A DNA stretch of 64,000 nucleotides from an uncultured Eubacteriales bacterium (GTDB lineage: Bacteria; Bacillota; Clostridia; Oscillospirales; CAG-272), in the NCBI GenBank assembly GCA_934525675.1, contig CAKSZH010000005.1, forward strand, positions 62,001-126,000. The letters are read 5' to 3'. Below the pieces are notes generated by a model. That model did no database searches. It saw only the letters and a program-made list of their open reading frames with translations, and was not told the origin of the DNA. Positions 33,933 through 43,102 of this stretch are shown piece after piece; within the stretch, counting starts at the first letter, position 1, and every line of letters begins with the position of its first letter. The position numbers were made by a program, and so were the translations under genes.

Positions 33933-34511
33933 TTATTCAACCGTCTGTCGGTTTTTCTTTTCGGAAATCTTTTCAAGAATCCGGTCGAGCAGCTTCCCGC
34001 CGAAGAACAGTACCGCGAACCCGATGACAAGACCGAGCAGTGCGGCGGCAAGTACATCGGAGGGGAAGTGAACAAACAGGTACAGCCGGGAAAGCGCGAT
34101 GAGTACGGCGGCAGGAATCGCAAAGAAGCCGAAGCGCCGGTCGGAGCCGGTCAGAATCGTGGCGGCGATGACCGAGGACAGCGTGTGCCCCGACGGAAAT
34201 GAAAAATCTTTGGGAACGGAAACCAGCATCCGCACGGCGGTGTCGATCCAGCAGGGGCGCGCACGCGCGACCAGATTCTTGAGAGCGACATTTCCGATGA
34301 GGACCCCGGCAAGAAGCCCCGCGAGGAGGAGTATGCCTGTCCGGCGGTATTTCTTTTGGAAGAGCAGGACGGCGGCTATCAGGAGCCAGATCAGTCCCGC
34401 ATTCCCGAGGAACGTGATCCTGGGCATAAGAAAATCGAGAAACGCGCAGCGGAAGGTATTTTGAATCCAATAAAGGATGGAAAAATCAATCCGTGTAATC
34501 CATTCTGTCAT
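33933..34511 (-). CDS. PAP2-family membrane phosphatase
   Basis: 192 residues, GGAGG 8 nt before ATG 34511. Several transmembrane helices carry the three PAP2 motifs: KNLVARARPCW (K-x6-RP), FSFPSGHT (PSGH) and SRLYLFVHFPSDV (SR-x5-H-x3-D). Likely an undecaprenyl-pyrophosphate or phosphatidic-acid phosphatase on the outer face. A role in recycling the lipid carrier for the adjacent polysaccharide operon is plausible but inferred from position. It follows the EamA transporter gene on the same strand. Confidence 0.88.
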   Translation of the reverse strand: MTEWITRIDFSILYWIQNTFRCAFLDFLMPRITFLGNAGLIWLLIAAVLLFQKKYRRTGILLLAGLLAGVLIGNVALKNLVARARPCWIDTAVRMLVSVPKDFSFPSGHTLSSVIAATILTGSDRRFGFFAIPAAVLIALSRLYLFVHFPSDVLAAALLGLVIGFAVLFFGGKLLDRILEKISEKKNRQTVE

Positions 34512-34577
34512 GGGAGGAGCCTCCGTATCTTTGTGTGCTTGGTTGACCGTTGTGTGTGAAGCTCTCTGCCGTCAGAC

Positions 34578-35438
34578 CTATACAAGCATCAGAAGTGTGC
34601 CGGCAACGATCAGGATCAGACCGACGAGCGCCTTGCGGGTGAGCTTTTCTTTGAATACGAAATAGGAGAACGCGATGGTGACGAGAATGCTCAGTTTGTC
34701 GATCGGAACGACCACGCTGGCAAGTCCGTCGCGGAGCGCCTTGTAATAGCAGAGCCACGAGCCGCCGGTCGCAAGTCCCGACAGGCAGATGAAGCCGAGC
34801 TCCTTCCCCGGTATGCGGCGTACCTCATTTGCTTTTCCCGTGACGAACACCATCATCCACGACATGACGAGCACCACCGCGGTGCGGATCATGGTGCCGA
34901 GGTTGGATTCCACGCCGGAAATGCCGATTTTCCCGAGAATGGAGGTCAGTGCGGCGAACACCGCCGACAGGATCGCGTAAAGAAGCCAGGACCGTTTGAT
35001 TTCCTTTTCCCCGTCGGTCTGTTTCTTTTCGATCATCAGAAAGGTTCCGGCGCCGATCAGAACAACGCAGATGCCCTTCAGCCAGGAGATCGGCTCTCCG
35101 AGCACCGGAAAGGCGAGCAGAATGGTCAGAATGGTGCTGGATTTGTCGATCGGAACGACCTTGTTGACGTCTCCTGCGCCGAGAGCGCGGAAATAGCAAA
35201 GCCAGGACGCGCCGGTTGCAAGCCCGGAGAGGACGAGGAAGACCCAGGTTTTCGGGGAGATCGACGTAATTCCGTCAAGCGAACCGACGAGAAGCACCAT
35301 GACAAAGGACATGAGAAGCACGACAATCGTGCGGATTGCCGTTGCCACGGTGGAATCGGTCTTTTTGATTCCGCATTTTGCGAGAATGGAGGTGGCGCCC
35401 GCAAACAGCGCCGAACCGGCTGCATAGAATACCCACAT
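34578..35438 (-). CDS. EamA/DMT-superfamily transporter
   Basis: 286 residues, ten predicted membrane helices in two repeated halves; each half contains the phrase SGLATGxSWLCYxxAL and VxPIDKxS(T/I)L, showing the internal EamA duplication. Relatives export metabolites or act as flippase-like carriers; substrate unknown. A promoter at 35645-35672 and a roughly 200-nt leader precede it. PAP2 lies 66 nt downstream. Confidence 0.88.
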   Translation of the reverse strand: MWVFYAAGSALFAGATSILAKCGIKKTDSTVATAIRTIVVLLMSFVMVLLVGSLDGITSISPKTWVFLVLSGLATGASWLCYFRALGAGDVNKVVPIDKSSTILTILLAFPVLGEPISWLKGICVVLIGAGTFLMIEKKQTDGEKEIKRSWLLYAILSAVFAALTSILGKIGISGVESNLGTMIRTAVVLVMSWMMVFVTGKANEVRRIPGKELGFICLSGLATGGSWLCYYKALRDGLASVVVPIDKLSILVTIAFSYFVFKEKLTRKALVGLILIVAGTLLMLV

Positions 35439-35644
35439 GGTTATCTGCCTTCGTCAGTTTTCTTTGAGCAGATGCGGGAATCCCGCACGGCTCTCGGTTT
35501 CAAAGCCCGGATACCGGGTCAGAAAACGCCGTGAGGATACGACGGCTTTCCTGCCTCGTGCGCACCCCGGCGATCTTCCGCTTGACGGCGTTCATGCCAT
35601 CCGTTTCTTTGTATGATATCCGTCAGATAGATGTATCTGCAACC

Positions 35645-35672
35645 ATTATAGCACCGGAAACAAGCCTGTCAA
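35645..35672 (-). promoter_or_regulatory. Promoter of the EamA-PAP2 unit
   Basis: Minus strand TTGACA (35672-35667), 16 nt, TATAAT (35650-35645). The leader to the start at 35438 is about 200 nt and includes the small inverted repeat AGATA-GATG-TATCT near 35625. Confidence 0.75.
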
Positions 35673-35894
35673 GGGGCGGAAAGGAAAATCGGCAGGGCGT
35701 CCGCGTGCGGGTAGCATGGCGGCTCCGGTGTCCGGCAAGGCGGGGATCTCATTTGCCGCCGTGAGCGCACGGAACGCCGGAAGCGGACTGCTGTTTGTCA
35801 GTACGATATTTTCCGTGCGGGAACGGCACTCTCCGGAAAAACAAAAACAGACACGTTTTTTCACAATCTGTCCGCCGGATCCGGTACGTAAAAA
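35673..35894. other. Non-coding interval between the dap genes and the EamA unit
   Basis: About 220 nt without a supported gene; short frames here lack ribosome binding sites. Together with the 200-nt EamA leader the gene-free stretch is about 490 nt. Confidence 0.4.
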
Positions 35895-35923
35895 GAAGCC
35901 GGGCGCAGCCAGCACCCGGCTTC
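35890..35923 (-). terminator. Terminator of dapB
   Basis: Minus strand GAAGCCGGG / CCCGGCTTC (35923-35915 with 35903-35895) followed by TTTTTAC. Confidence 0.85.
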
Positions 35924-35933
35924 CGTAGGTTTT

Positions 35934-36701
35934 TTACAGCCCTCCGACGATATCCGACATGGAGTAAAGTCCGGCGGGCTTGCCAACGAGAAATTCCGCC
36001 GCGCGGAGCGCACCGGTGGCAAACACTTCGCGGGAGGTTGCACTGTGCGAAAGGGTAATGACCTCGTCCTTTCCGGCAAAGATCACCTCGTGCTCTCCTA
36101 CGATGTTGCCGCCGCGCACCGAATGGATTCCGATTTCCCCGGGGTCACGTTCCTTTCTCTCGGTATGGCGGTCGTAAACGTACTCTCTGGCGCCGCCCCC
36201 GGACACCGCGGAAATCGCGTCCGCGATCATAAGCGCAGTTCCGCTCGGCGCATCCAGTTTGTGCTTGTGGTGCTTCTCGATGATTTCCACGTCAAACCCT
36301 TCGCCGAGCGCAAGCTCCGCCTTTTTGCAGAGCTCGATGAGCAGATTGACCCCGAGCGACATATTGCGGGAGAAAAAGACCGGAATGTGTTTTGCCGCGT
36401 CGCGCAGCAACATGGTTTCCCCGTCCGTCTGCCCGGTCGTGGCAATGACCGCGGGGGTACCGCTTCTGACGGCATACGCAAGCAGCCCTGCGAGTGCGGA
36501 GTGGTGGGAAAAGTCCACGATCACGTCCGCCTTTCCGGGGAATTCCGCGGGGGTGGTGTAGACGGGAAACTCGCTCGCGGCGCCAGGGGCGGACACATCG
36601 ATTCCGGCGATCACGCCGAACCTTCCGCAGGATTCTGCGGCGGCTTCCGTGACGGCGCGTCCCATTCTGCCGCCGCAGCCGCAAAGTAAAATCTGTATCA
36701 T
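35934..36701 (-). CDS. dapB: 4-hydroxy-tetrahydrodipicolinate reductase
   Basis: 255 residues, AAAGGAAG before ATG 36701. NAD(P)H-dependent step of lysine/diaminopimelate synthesis. Seen: ILLCGCGGRMGRAVTEAA (nucleotide loop), VIVDFSHHSALAGLL, ATTGQTDGE, FFSRNMSLGVNLL, EIIEKHHKHKLDAPSGTAL (the catalytic HHxxKxDxPSGTA signature) and EIGIHSVRGGNIVGEHEVIF. Normal length. It is 201 nt downstream of dapA and presumably in one unit under the lysine riboswitch. Confidence 0.96.
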   Translation of the reverse strand: MIQILLCGCGGRMGRAVTEAAAESCGRFGVIAGIDVSAPGAASEFPVYTTPAEFPGKADVIVDFSHHSALAGLLAYAVRSGTPAVIATTGQTDGETMLLRDAAKHIPVFFSRNMSLGVNLLIELCKKAELALGEGFDVEIIEKHHKHKLDAPSGTALMIADAISAVSGGGAREYVYDRHTERKERDPGEIGIHSVRGGNIVGEHEVIFAGKDEVITLSHSATSREVFATGALRAAEFLVGKPAGLYSMSDIVGGL

Positions 36702-36902
36702 TTCAGGTACTTCCTTTACATTATAATATGGTTACCCGGCGCTGCCTGCCGGGAATTTCCGGGAGCCGGGGATCGGTAGGAGTGTGCGCTTAGGTACGCC
36801 GTGATTCCGATGTAGGGCGGAGCACGCCCCGGCTTGCCCGATGTCGTTCTGCGGCTTCCGGATGCCGGTGAGAGTTACGCGCCCCGGTTTGCCGGCGGTG
36901 CG

Positions 36903-37796
36903 TCAGATCAGCCCGTACTGACGGAGAACACCCTGGAGCATTTCGTGGTTTCCGTCCTCCATCTCGCAAAGCGGCAGACGGATTTCAGGAGCACACAGCC
37001 CCATCAGTGCGCTTGCCGCCTTGACGGGGATCGGATTGACCTCGCAGAACAGCGCGTTGATGAGCTTCAGGTATGCAAGCTGGAGCGCCGCCGCGTCGGC
37101 GGTTTTCCCGTCCAGCATGAGACGGCACATCCGGTGGGTCATTTCAGGCAGCAGCCCGGATACCACCGAGATCACGCCCTTGCCGCCGAGGGACATGATG
37201 GGAACGATCTGGTCGTCGTTGCCGGAATAAACGTCGAGGTCGTCCCCGCATTCGGCGAGGATTCCCGCGATGGCTGACAGGTTACCGGACGCTTCCTTGA
37301 CGGCGACGATCTGTTCGTGCTTTGCAAGCTCCCGGTAAACTGGCAGGGTAATGTTGCACCCCGTGCGGGAGGGCACGTTGTAGAGGATACAGGGCTTGGT
37401 CGCCGCATCGGCAGTGGCAAGAAAGCTCCGGATCAGTCCCTTCGGCGTTGCCTTATTGTAGTACGGTGTGACGAGAAGCAGGGCATCGCACCCGATCTCG
37501 CATGCATATTTCGACAACTCGATCCCGTAGGCAGTATCATTGGAGCCGGTTCCTGCAATAACGGGCACTCTTCCTGCTACGGTTTCCACCGCGAACCGCA
37601 GAACCTCCTTATGTTCCTCGTCGGTCAGTGTGGATCCTTCTCCGGTCGTTCCCGCGATGACGAGCGCGTCAATCCCACCCGCAATCTGGAATTCAATCAG
37701 ATTTTTCATCGCACCGAAGTCAATCCCTCCGTCCCGGAACGGCGTAATGAGCGCGGTCGCCGCGCCTTCAAATACAGTCGGTTTGTTTTTACTCAT
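36903..37796 (-). CDS. dapA: 4-hydroxy-tetrahydrodipicolinate synthase
   Basis: 297 residues, GGGGGAAA before ATG 37796. Class I aldolase fold: GAATALITPFRDGGIDFGA, GTTGEGSTLTDEEH (pyruvate site), VTPYYNKATPKGLI, LYNVPSRTGCNI (catalytic Tyr) and VAVKEASGNL (Schiff-base Lys). It condenses pyruvate and aspartate semialdehyde. A lysine riboswitch and hairpin in the leader (37882-38092) indicate repression by lysine. Confidence 0.96.
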   Translation of the reverse strand: MSKNKPTVFEGAATALITPFRDGGIDFGAMKNLIEFQIAGGIDALVIAGTTGEGSTLTDEEHKEVLRFAVETVAGRVPVIAGTGSNDTAYGIELSKYACEIGCDALLLVTPYYNKATPKGLIRSFLATADAATKPCILYNVPSRTGCNITLPVYRELAKHEQIVAVKEASGNLSAIAGILAECGDDLDVYSGNDDQIVPIMSLGGKGVISVVSGLLPEMTHRMCRLMLDGKTADAAALQLAYLKLINALFCEVNPIPVKAASALMGLCAPEIRLPLCEMEDGNHEMLQGVLRQYGLI

Positions 37797-37881
37797 GTTG
37801 TTTTCCCCCTCGGCGTTTGCCGCAAAAATTTCGGAAAAATAAAAAAACCGGTTGAAAACCAGCTGTAATTGTACTATAATA

Positions 37882-37899
37882 AACGGGATGTCACCCGTT
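37882..37899 (-). terminator. Hairpin of the riboswitch expression platform
   Basis: Minus strand AACGGG-TGACAT-CCCGTT followed by TATTATA, immediately 3' of the aptamer. Short stem and weak T-run, consistent with conditional termination. Confidence 0.55.
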
Positions 37900-37908
37900 A
37901 TCAGACAT

Positions 37909-38092
37909 TACAGATAGCTCTCCATCATGACCGGGAACCCCGGCCGGGTGATGACAGTCATGCGGTTATGCGCCGCAGGACCAGCATTTCCGCCGCCGAG
38001 CGGAAACACTTCGGCGTTACAGCCTCGCGCGGAACTCTCAGACGGTTTCGGCAACCTTGAGAACCGGCGGTACTGCGACGCGCCTCTATCAG
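37909..38092 (-). ncRNA. Lysine riboswitch (L box)
   Basis: On the minus strand the aptamer hallmarks appear in order: GATAGAGGCGCG (38090-38079), AGTA, then CGCCGAAG (near 38023), GCTGG(T)CCTG, and the closing GGAGAGCTATCTG (37923-37911) that pairs with the opening GATAGAGGC strand. Spacing and order match the five-way-junction lysine aptamer. It lies in the dapA leader, downstream of a consensus promoter. Confidence 0.9.
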
Positions 38093-38128
38093 CAGTATAT
38101 GTTCGGGCGGTTTTACCCGTCCGTCTTC

Positions 38129-38157
38129 ATCATAACACAGAACCCGCGCGCTGTCAA
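38129..38157 (-). promoter_or_regulatory. Promoter of the lysine riboswitch and dapA-dapB
   Basis: Minus strand TTGACA (38157-38152), 17 nt, TATGAT (38134-38129); the aptamer begins about 30 nt after the expected start of transcription. Confidence 0.85.
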
Positions 38158-38220
38158 GCATTTTCGGAGAGAAGTGCGGAGAGAATCCCCGCCGTCGTGC
38201 GGGGAACGGAAAGGAACTCC

Positions 38221-39327
38221 ATGGAGCAAATGAACAGAGAGACGGAAGCCGGGACAGTCATTGTCAACAACCTGCCCGGGACCGACCTGAAAACTTCCGA
38301 TTTTTATTATGATCTTCCCGAGGAGCTGATCGCACAGCATCCGGCAGAGCCGCGGGACTCCTCGCGCCTTCTGCACGTGCGCCGATCGGATGGGCTGATC
38401 GAACATAAGCACTTTTACGATATCATTGATTATCTGAACCCCGGCGATACGCTGGTCATCAACGATTCCAAGGTCATTCCGGCGCGGCTGTACGGTCACG
38501 CGGAGGGAAGACCGGACGCAAAGACAGAGCTGCTTCTGCTCCGTTCCCGCGAGCTGGACACCTGGGAGACGCTGGTCAAGCCGGGCAAACGTGCGCGGCT
38601 GGGTGCACGCATGGTATTCGGCGACGGGATGCTCGTGGGCGAAGTCGTCCGAGTGTGCGAGGACGGCAACCGCTATATCCGTTTTTCCTACGATCATGAC
38701 AAATACGATAACATCTATGAAATTCTGCACGAGATCGGTCTGATGCCTCTTCCGCCGTACATCCGGGCGCAATTGGAGGACAACGACCGTTATCAGACGG
38801 TATACGCCCGCGAGGAAGGCTCCGCCGCGGCGCCGACCGCGGGGCTGCACTTTACAAAGGAGCTGCTTGACCGGATCCGGGCAAAGGGCGTGGCGGTTGT
38901 CCCCGTGATGCTCCATGTCGGGCTCGGCACTTTCCGTCCGGTCAAGGAGGATACCGTTGCGGAGCATAAGATGCACACCGAGTACTTCTCGGTGTCGGCG
39001 GAGAGTGCACGGATAATCAACGAGCGTAAGGCGGCGGGCGGCAGACTCATCTGCGTCGGCACGACCTCCTGCCGGACGATTGAATCGGTCGCGACGGAGG
39101 ACGGGCAGGTGCGTGCCATGTCCGGCGAAACGGGAATCTTTATTTATCCCGGCTACCGCTTCAAGGCAGTGGACGCGCTCATTACCAATTTCCACCTGCC
39201 GGAAAGCACGCTGCTCATGCTGGTCTCCGCGTTTTATTCGAGAGAGAAAATGCTGGAGATCTACCGGCTGGCGGTAAAAGAGAAATACCGCTTCTTTTCC
39301 TTCGGCGATGCGATGTTTATCGAATAA
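38221..39327 (+). CDS. queA: S-adenosylmethionine:tRNA ribosyltransferase-isomerase
   Basis: 368 residues from ATG 38221 (AAAGGAA upstream; the frame opening at 37927 overlaps the riboswitch and is not coding). Queuosine pathway enzyme: SDFYYDLPEELIAQHPAEPR, LHVRRSDGLIEHKHF, PGDTLVINDSKVIPARL, TAGLHFTKELL, MLHVGLGTFRPVK, ICVGTTSCRTIES and TNFHLPESTLLMLVSAF. It adds the epoxycyclopentane part to preQ1 in tRNA. About 15 N-terminal residues precede the usual start of the family. Divergent from dapA; a strong hairpin follows. Confidence 0.96.
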   Translation: MEQMNRETEAGTVIVNNLPGTDLKTSDFYYDLPEELIAQHPAEPRDSSRLLHVRRSDGLIEHKHFYDIIDYLNPGDTLVINDSKVIPARLYGHAEGRPDAKTELLLLRSRELDTWETLVKPGKRARLGARMVFGDGMLVGEVVRVCEDGNRYIRFSYDHDKYDNIYEILHEIGLMPLPPYIRAQLEDNDRYQTVYAREEGSAAAPTAGLHFTKELLDRIRAKGVAVVPVMLHVGLGTFRPVKEDTVAEHKMHTEYFSVSAESARIINERKAAGGRLICVGTTSCRTIESVATEDGQVRAMSGETGIFIYPGYRFKAVDALITNFHLPESTLLMLVSAFYSREKMLEIYRLAVKEKYRFFSFGDAMFIE

Positions 39328-39627
39328 GCGGCGCGATGCGGCGTGTATTTCCCGTCTGCTTTGTTGCCGCAGGACTCAGCGCCGTCCGGAGGACGGCTCC
39401 GGTGCGCCTTCCCCCGCTTGCTTCGGAAATGAATATCCGGTAAGGTCCGTATGATTCGGATTGCGCGATATTATTGTTATGAAATATTGATCTCCCGACC
39501 GTCATCCTGAAGAGACGGTCGGGAGATTTTCTGAAAACAGCGCGGCAATCGGGCAGGAGGGAAGCCCGTACCGTGAACGGATTGCTTTCACGATCGGAAA
39601 AATCGCCGCGCAGCGTATTATTTTGTA
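39328..39627. other. Convergent intergenic region
   Basis: Contains only the hairpin at 39490-39530; no gene seen between queA and the convergent membrane-protein gene. Confidence 0.5.
39490..39530. terminator. Terminator between queA and the convergent membrane gene
   Basis: ATCTCCCGACCGTC / GACGGTCGGGAGAT, 14-bp perfect stem with a 10-nt loop, then TTTT. It is some 160 nt after queA and 100 nt after the opposing gene, so it may serve both. Confidence 0.75.
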
Positions 39628-40944
39628 TCAGTTGCCTGTTTCCTCGTCGAAGAATTCTTCTGCCGGATCTGTAACGGTCGGCTTTCGTCTTATGATACCG
39701 ACCAGAAATACAATCAGGCGAATTGTCACAATCGCGGGGAACAGGATCAGGGCAATTTTGAAAACGGCTCCGCGGGACAGAACGAACGAGAGAATCACGG
39801 CGTTGAGTGCCGTCCCGGCGGCACCGATGAATAATGTTGCTCCGACCGTTTTCATAGCCCCGATGAAGCCGGTGCACTCGTCCGAACGCTTTATTTTACA
39901 GATGATAAACAAAAGAAGGGACTGAATCAGTACCGCCAGCAGACCGAGCGGAACCATTTGTGTCAGGCTGAACAGAAACACAAACGAAGCCAGTGCATTG
40001 CCGCTCGAAAACAACTCCCCGAAAAAGCGATTCAGTTGCTCCGAAATCCGGCTGTCTGTCATTTCGCGTGAGGTGATCGGTCCGTCGTCAACCTTGTTCA
40101 TATAACCGGCGAAGTCCACGTTGACGTTTCCGTCGGTCACGAATGCACACATGGCGATGTCGTCAAACAGCATGACGTATCTCTTGTCGGGTGCGTTTTT
40201 TTCAAGGTCCATGTAGTATGTTCTCAGGGTCGGAGCTTTTCCATAGGCATCTTTTCCGGACAGCGTCGGGTATTTCGCTTCAAAATACAGAACATAGATT
40301 TCGTTGGCGTACTCCACCGAGGTTTTTTTGCCTTCCTCATACTCACGTTCCAGTGCAGCATAGTTTGCAGCAAGCTCTTTGTCAGAGTCCGTGGCAGCCG
40401 CTGCGGAGAAATTTTCAAGGTAAGCTCTGTAATCGGAAAGACCTGCCGCAACGTCGAGTGCCTGTCCGCTGTAAACGATACTGCATTCGGATTTTTCTCT
40501 CTGTTCTTCGCTTAACGCGACATACTCGTCATACGGTATTTCCTTCCCGTCCGCATCTTTGCAGAGGACTGAAAAATCATCGAAGGTCGTTTCTTTCGGA
40601 CGGGTATCCACAATGAGACGGTAGGATCCGTCCGTTCTGTCAAAGGTGTTCAGGTGATCCGCACCGTTGTCAAATTCAGCACACAGTCTGCCGTCCGAAA
40701 CGGTCAGATATACACCGGATTCATTGTCCTTCCCGAGAGAAGCGTCCAGAAAACGGTGAAAGTCCGTTGCATCGGAAAGATGCCTTCCGAACGAGGCGAT
40801 ATAGCCGACTGAAAGTCCGGACCAGATTAAGAGAAAGGACAGAATCAGACTGAGAACCGTATTCCAGAAGGAGCGGGAGGAGGCTTCTCCGAGCAAATCG
40901 TCCGAGAAGAATCCGCCAAGGTAAAACTTCAACCATTTATTCAT
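39628..40944 (-). CDS. Multi-pass membrane protein of unknown function
   Basis: 438 residues. A first membrane helix near 27-50 (VLSLILSFLLIWSGLSVGYI) is followed by a soluble external part of about 260 residues, acidic and without Cys. Four hydrophobic helices follow at about 320-420 (ASFVFLFSLTQMVPLGLLAV, IQSLLLFIICKI, VGATLFIGAAGTALNAVILS, IALILFPAIVTIRLIVFLVG), then a Glu-rich tail. The 1+4 helix plan recalls DUF1189/YIP-like proteins, but no motif confirms this. GGTGG precedes the ATG. It has no close operon partner. Confidence 0.65.
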   Translation of the reverse strand: MNKWLKFYLGGFFSDDLLGEASSRSFWNTVLSLILSFLLIWSGLSVGYIASFGRHLSDATDFHRFLDASLGKDNESGVYLTVSDGRLCAEFDNGADHLNTFDRTDGSYRLIVDTRPKETTFDDFSVLCKDADGKEIPYDEYVALSEEQREKSECSIVYSGQALDVAAGLSDYRAYLENFSAAAATDSDKELAANYAALEREYEEGKKTSVEYANEIYVLYFEAKYPTLSGKDAYGKAPTLRTYYMDLEKNAPDKRYVMLFDDIAMCAFVTDGNVNVDFAGYMNKVDDGPITSREMTDSRISEQLNRFFGELFSSGNALASFVFLFSLTQMVPLGLLAVLIQSLLLFIICKIKRSDECTGFIGAMKTVGATLFIGAAGTALNAVILSFVLSRGAVFKIALILFPAIVTIRLIVFLVGIIRRKPTVTDPAEEFFDEETGN

Positions 40945-41110
40945 ACAGCACCACCGTTTTCAAGATCCCCCGTACCACCCAAGGGGGCAGTACCGGGACA
41001 CAGGTTTATTTTCTTTTTTATGAACAATTCAACCGCACAAGCGGTGTCCGGGCTGTACAACCGGGAATTCTTTCCGACGATCGCAGCCCGGGTTGCCCGC
41101 TGATCCGTAC

Positions 41111-43102
41111 TCAGTACCGCGAGAATTGTTCTTCGTCCGGCAGATTGATTTCGATTTTTGCGCTCAGGCGGATATCCGTACTGCCGGCACCCACCAAAAT
41201 GGAATACATGCCGTTTTCCACGTAAAATCTTCCGAGGGCAGGGCTGAAGTACGCAAAATCGCGGTCGGACAGATCAAACGCAAACTCCTGCCGTCCTCCG
41301 GCGCAGATGAATTTCTTCCCGAATGCAGCCAATTCCTTTTTGGGGCGGGTGACCATGCCTGCGTGGGGGGCAACATATACCTGGACGATCTCGCTTGCGT
41401 CCCGGGTACCGGTGTTGCGGACGGTGAAGGTGACGTGTACATCTGTCTCCGAGCGCTTTTCGACCCGCAGGTCCTCATAGGAAAACTGCGTATAGGAAAG
41501 CCCGTGCCCGAACGGAAAGGCGGGAACGATACCGTTCTGTTCGTAATACCTGTAACCGACGAAGCACCCTTCCGGATACCGTTCCGTGTAACCGTTGCCG
41601 CGAGCGGTACCCGTTGCCGTATCGGAAAGGGAAGCGGGGAAGGTTTCCGCAAGCTTGCCGGACGGCGAAACTTCGCCGGACAGAAGCATTGCAGCCGCCT
41701 CATTGACGCCTTCACCGCCGTACCCCATGTACAGGATCGCTTTTACTTTGTCCGAAAACGCCGAGACATCCACAGCCGAACCGGCATACAGGACGACTAC
41801 GGTGTTTTCGTTTGCGTTTGCCACGTCGAGAATCAGATCTTCCATAATCGGATTGAGACGAATGGAGAAACGGTCGGTTTCTTCTTTTTCGGTCAGCCAG
41901 GTGTTGCCGACACAAACAACGGCACAGTCGCTTTTTGCGGCAAGATCTGCCGCACAATGTAATCCGAACGGGGTAGGCATATGATAACGGATCATGTAGC
42001 CGAGCGCATATTCGGTCCGGTATCCTTTTTCATCAAGGCAGGCGCAAAGGGATTTCGGAGGTTCCGCACAGGTTACCCGCGACGATCCGCCGCCTTCGAT
42101 TTCGGGATTTTCCGCGAATCCGCCGATTACGGCGATCTTTTGATTTTTTTCAAGCGGAAGTATGCCGTCGTTTTTCAGAAGCACAGCGCTTTGCGCCGCC
42201 GCGGATACCGCAAGCGCGTGTTTTTCCTCCCGGCTGAGAACTGCTTTGCGCAGGGGCTTTGCCGCTTCGTACCGATCGGCAAGGGCGCGCAGTCTGCCGG
42301 TACTTGCTTCCACATCGGAGTCGGTGATAAGCCCCTTTTCGTACCAGTCGGAGAGCTGAGTTTCAAATTTTTCGTTATACGGCATTGCCAGATCAATGCC
42401 GGCAAGCAACGATTTGGCACGGTGTCTGACCGCGCCCCAGTCAGACACGATCAATCCGTCAAAGCCGAGCTCCCGACGGAGAATGTCGCAAAGAAGGTGC
42501 TTGTTTTCCGATGCGTAAATACCGTTGACGGGATTGTAACTGCACATGACCGTCCAGGGTTTTGCCCGAAGGGCGATTTCAAACGCGCGGCAATAGGTTT
42601 CCCTGAGCGTGCGTTCATCCATCTCACTGCTTTGGAAGAAACGGTCGTATTCGCGGTTGTTGGCGGCAAAGTGCTTGAGGGAGGTGCCGATGCCCTTGCT
42701 CTGCACACCTTCTATATACGCCTTTGCCAGATTGCCGGCAAGTACTCCGTCCTCGGAAAAGTATTCAAAGTTTCTTCCGCACAGGGGAGTGCGCTTGAGA
42801 TTGACTCCGGGACCGAGAATCACGGCGACGTTTTCTCTGATACAATCCTCGGCAATTGCCTGTCCCACGCGGTATACAAGCTCTTCGTCAAAGGAATTGC
42901 CGAGCGCCGACAGCGTCGGATAGCAGACCGATGGCTTTGAGATCTGTTCGCCGTCCCGTTCTTCCGTTACATAGCGCAGTCCGTGCGGTCCGTCGGACAT
43001 CCGAAGCGACGGAAGCTCCTCTGACCCGGCACTTGACCAGTTGTCCCTGCCGGTCAGCAGGGGAAAATAATTCCGGATTTTTTTATCGTTTGATTTCGTC
43101 AT
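41111..43102 (-). CDS. Glycoside hydrolase family 3 beta-glucosidase type
   Basis: 663 residues from ATG 43102; the frame upstream to 43459 merely mirrors the GH37 gene. Order: GH3 N-terminal barrel with MSDGPHGLR, GPGVNLKRTPLCGRNFEYFS, SLKHFAANNRE and the nucleophile motif GLIVSDWGAV (Asp); C-terminal alpha/beta sandwich (SAVLLKNDGILPLEKNQKIA, GGGSSRV); fibronectin-III-like end (FPFGHGLSYTQFSYED, HAGMVTRPKKEL). No signal peptide, so it acts on imported oligosaccharides. The start overlaps the GH37 stop by 20 nt; last gene of the operon. Confidence 0.9.
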   Translation of the reverse strand: MTKSNDKKIRNYFPLLTGRDNWSSAGSEELPSLRMSDGPHGLRYVTEERDGEQISKPSVCYPTLSALGNSFDEELVYRVGQAIAEDCIRENVAVILGPGVNLKRTPLCGRNFEYFSEDGVLAGNLAKAYIEGVQSKGIGTSLKHFAANNREYDRFFQSSEMDERTLRETYCRAFEIALRAKPWTVMCSYNPVNGIYASENKHLLCDILRRELGFDGLIVSDWGAVRHRAKSLLAGIDLAMPYNEKFETQLSDWYEKGLITDSDVEASTGRLRALADRYEAAKPLRKAVLSREEKHALAVSAAAQSAVLLKNDGILPLEKNQKIAVIGGFAENPEIEGGGSSRVTCAEPPKSLCACLDEKGYRTEYALGYMIRYHMPTPFGLHCAADLAAKSDCAVVCVGNTWLTEKEETDRFSIRLNPIMEDLILDVANANENTVVVLYAGSAVDVSAFSDKVKAILYMGYGGEGVNEAAAMLLSGEVSPSGKLAETFPASLSDTATGTARGNGYTERYPEGCFVGYRYYEQNGIVPAFPFGHGLSYTQFSYEDLRVEKRSETDVHVTFTVRNTGTRDASEIVQVYVAPHAGMVTRPKKELAAFGKKFICAGGRQEFAFDLSDRDFAYFSPALGRFYVENGMYSILVGAGSTDIRLSAKIEINLPDEEQFSRY

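Noticed and set aside
37797..38160. T-box leader for dapA
   Set aside because: No T-box signature or specifier loop; the lysine aptamer hallmarks explain the leader.
37927..38220. N-terminal extension of queA
   Set aside because: It overlaps the lysine riboswitch and dapA promoter on the other strand; QueA homology begins after ATG 38221, which has its own ribosome site.
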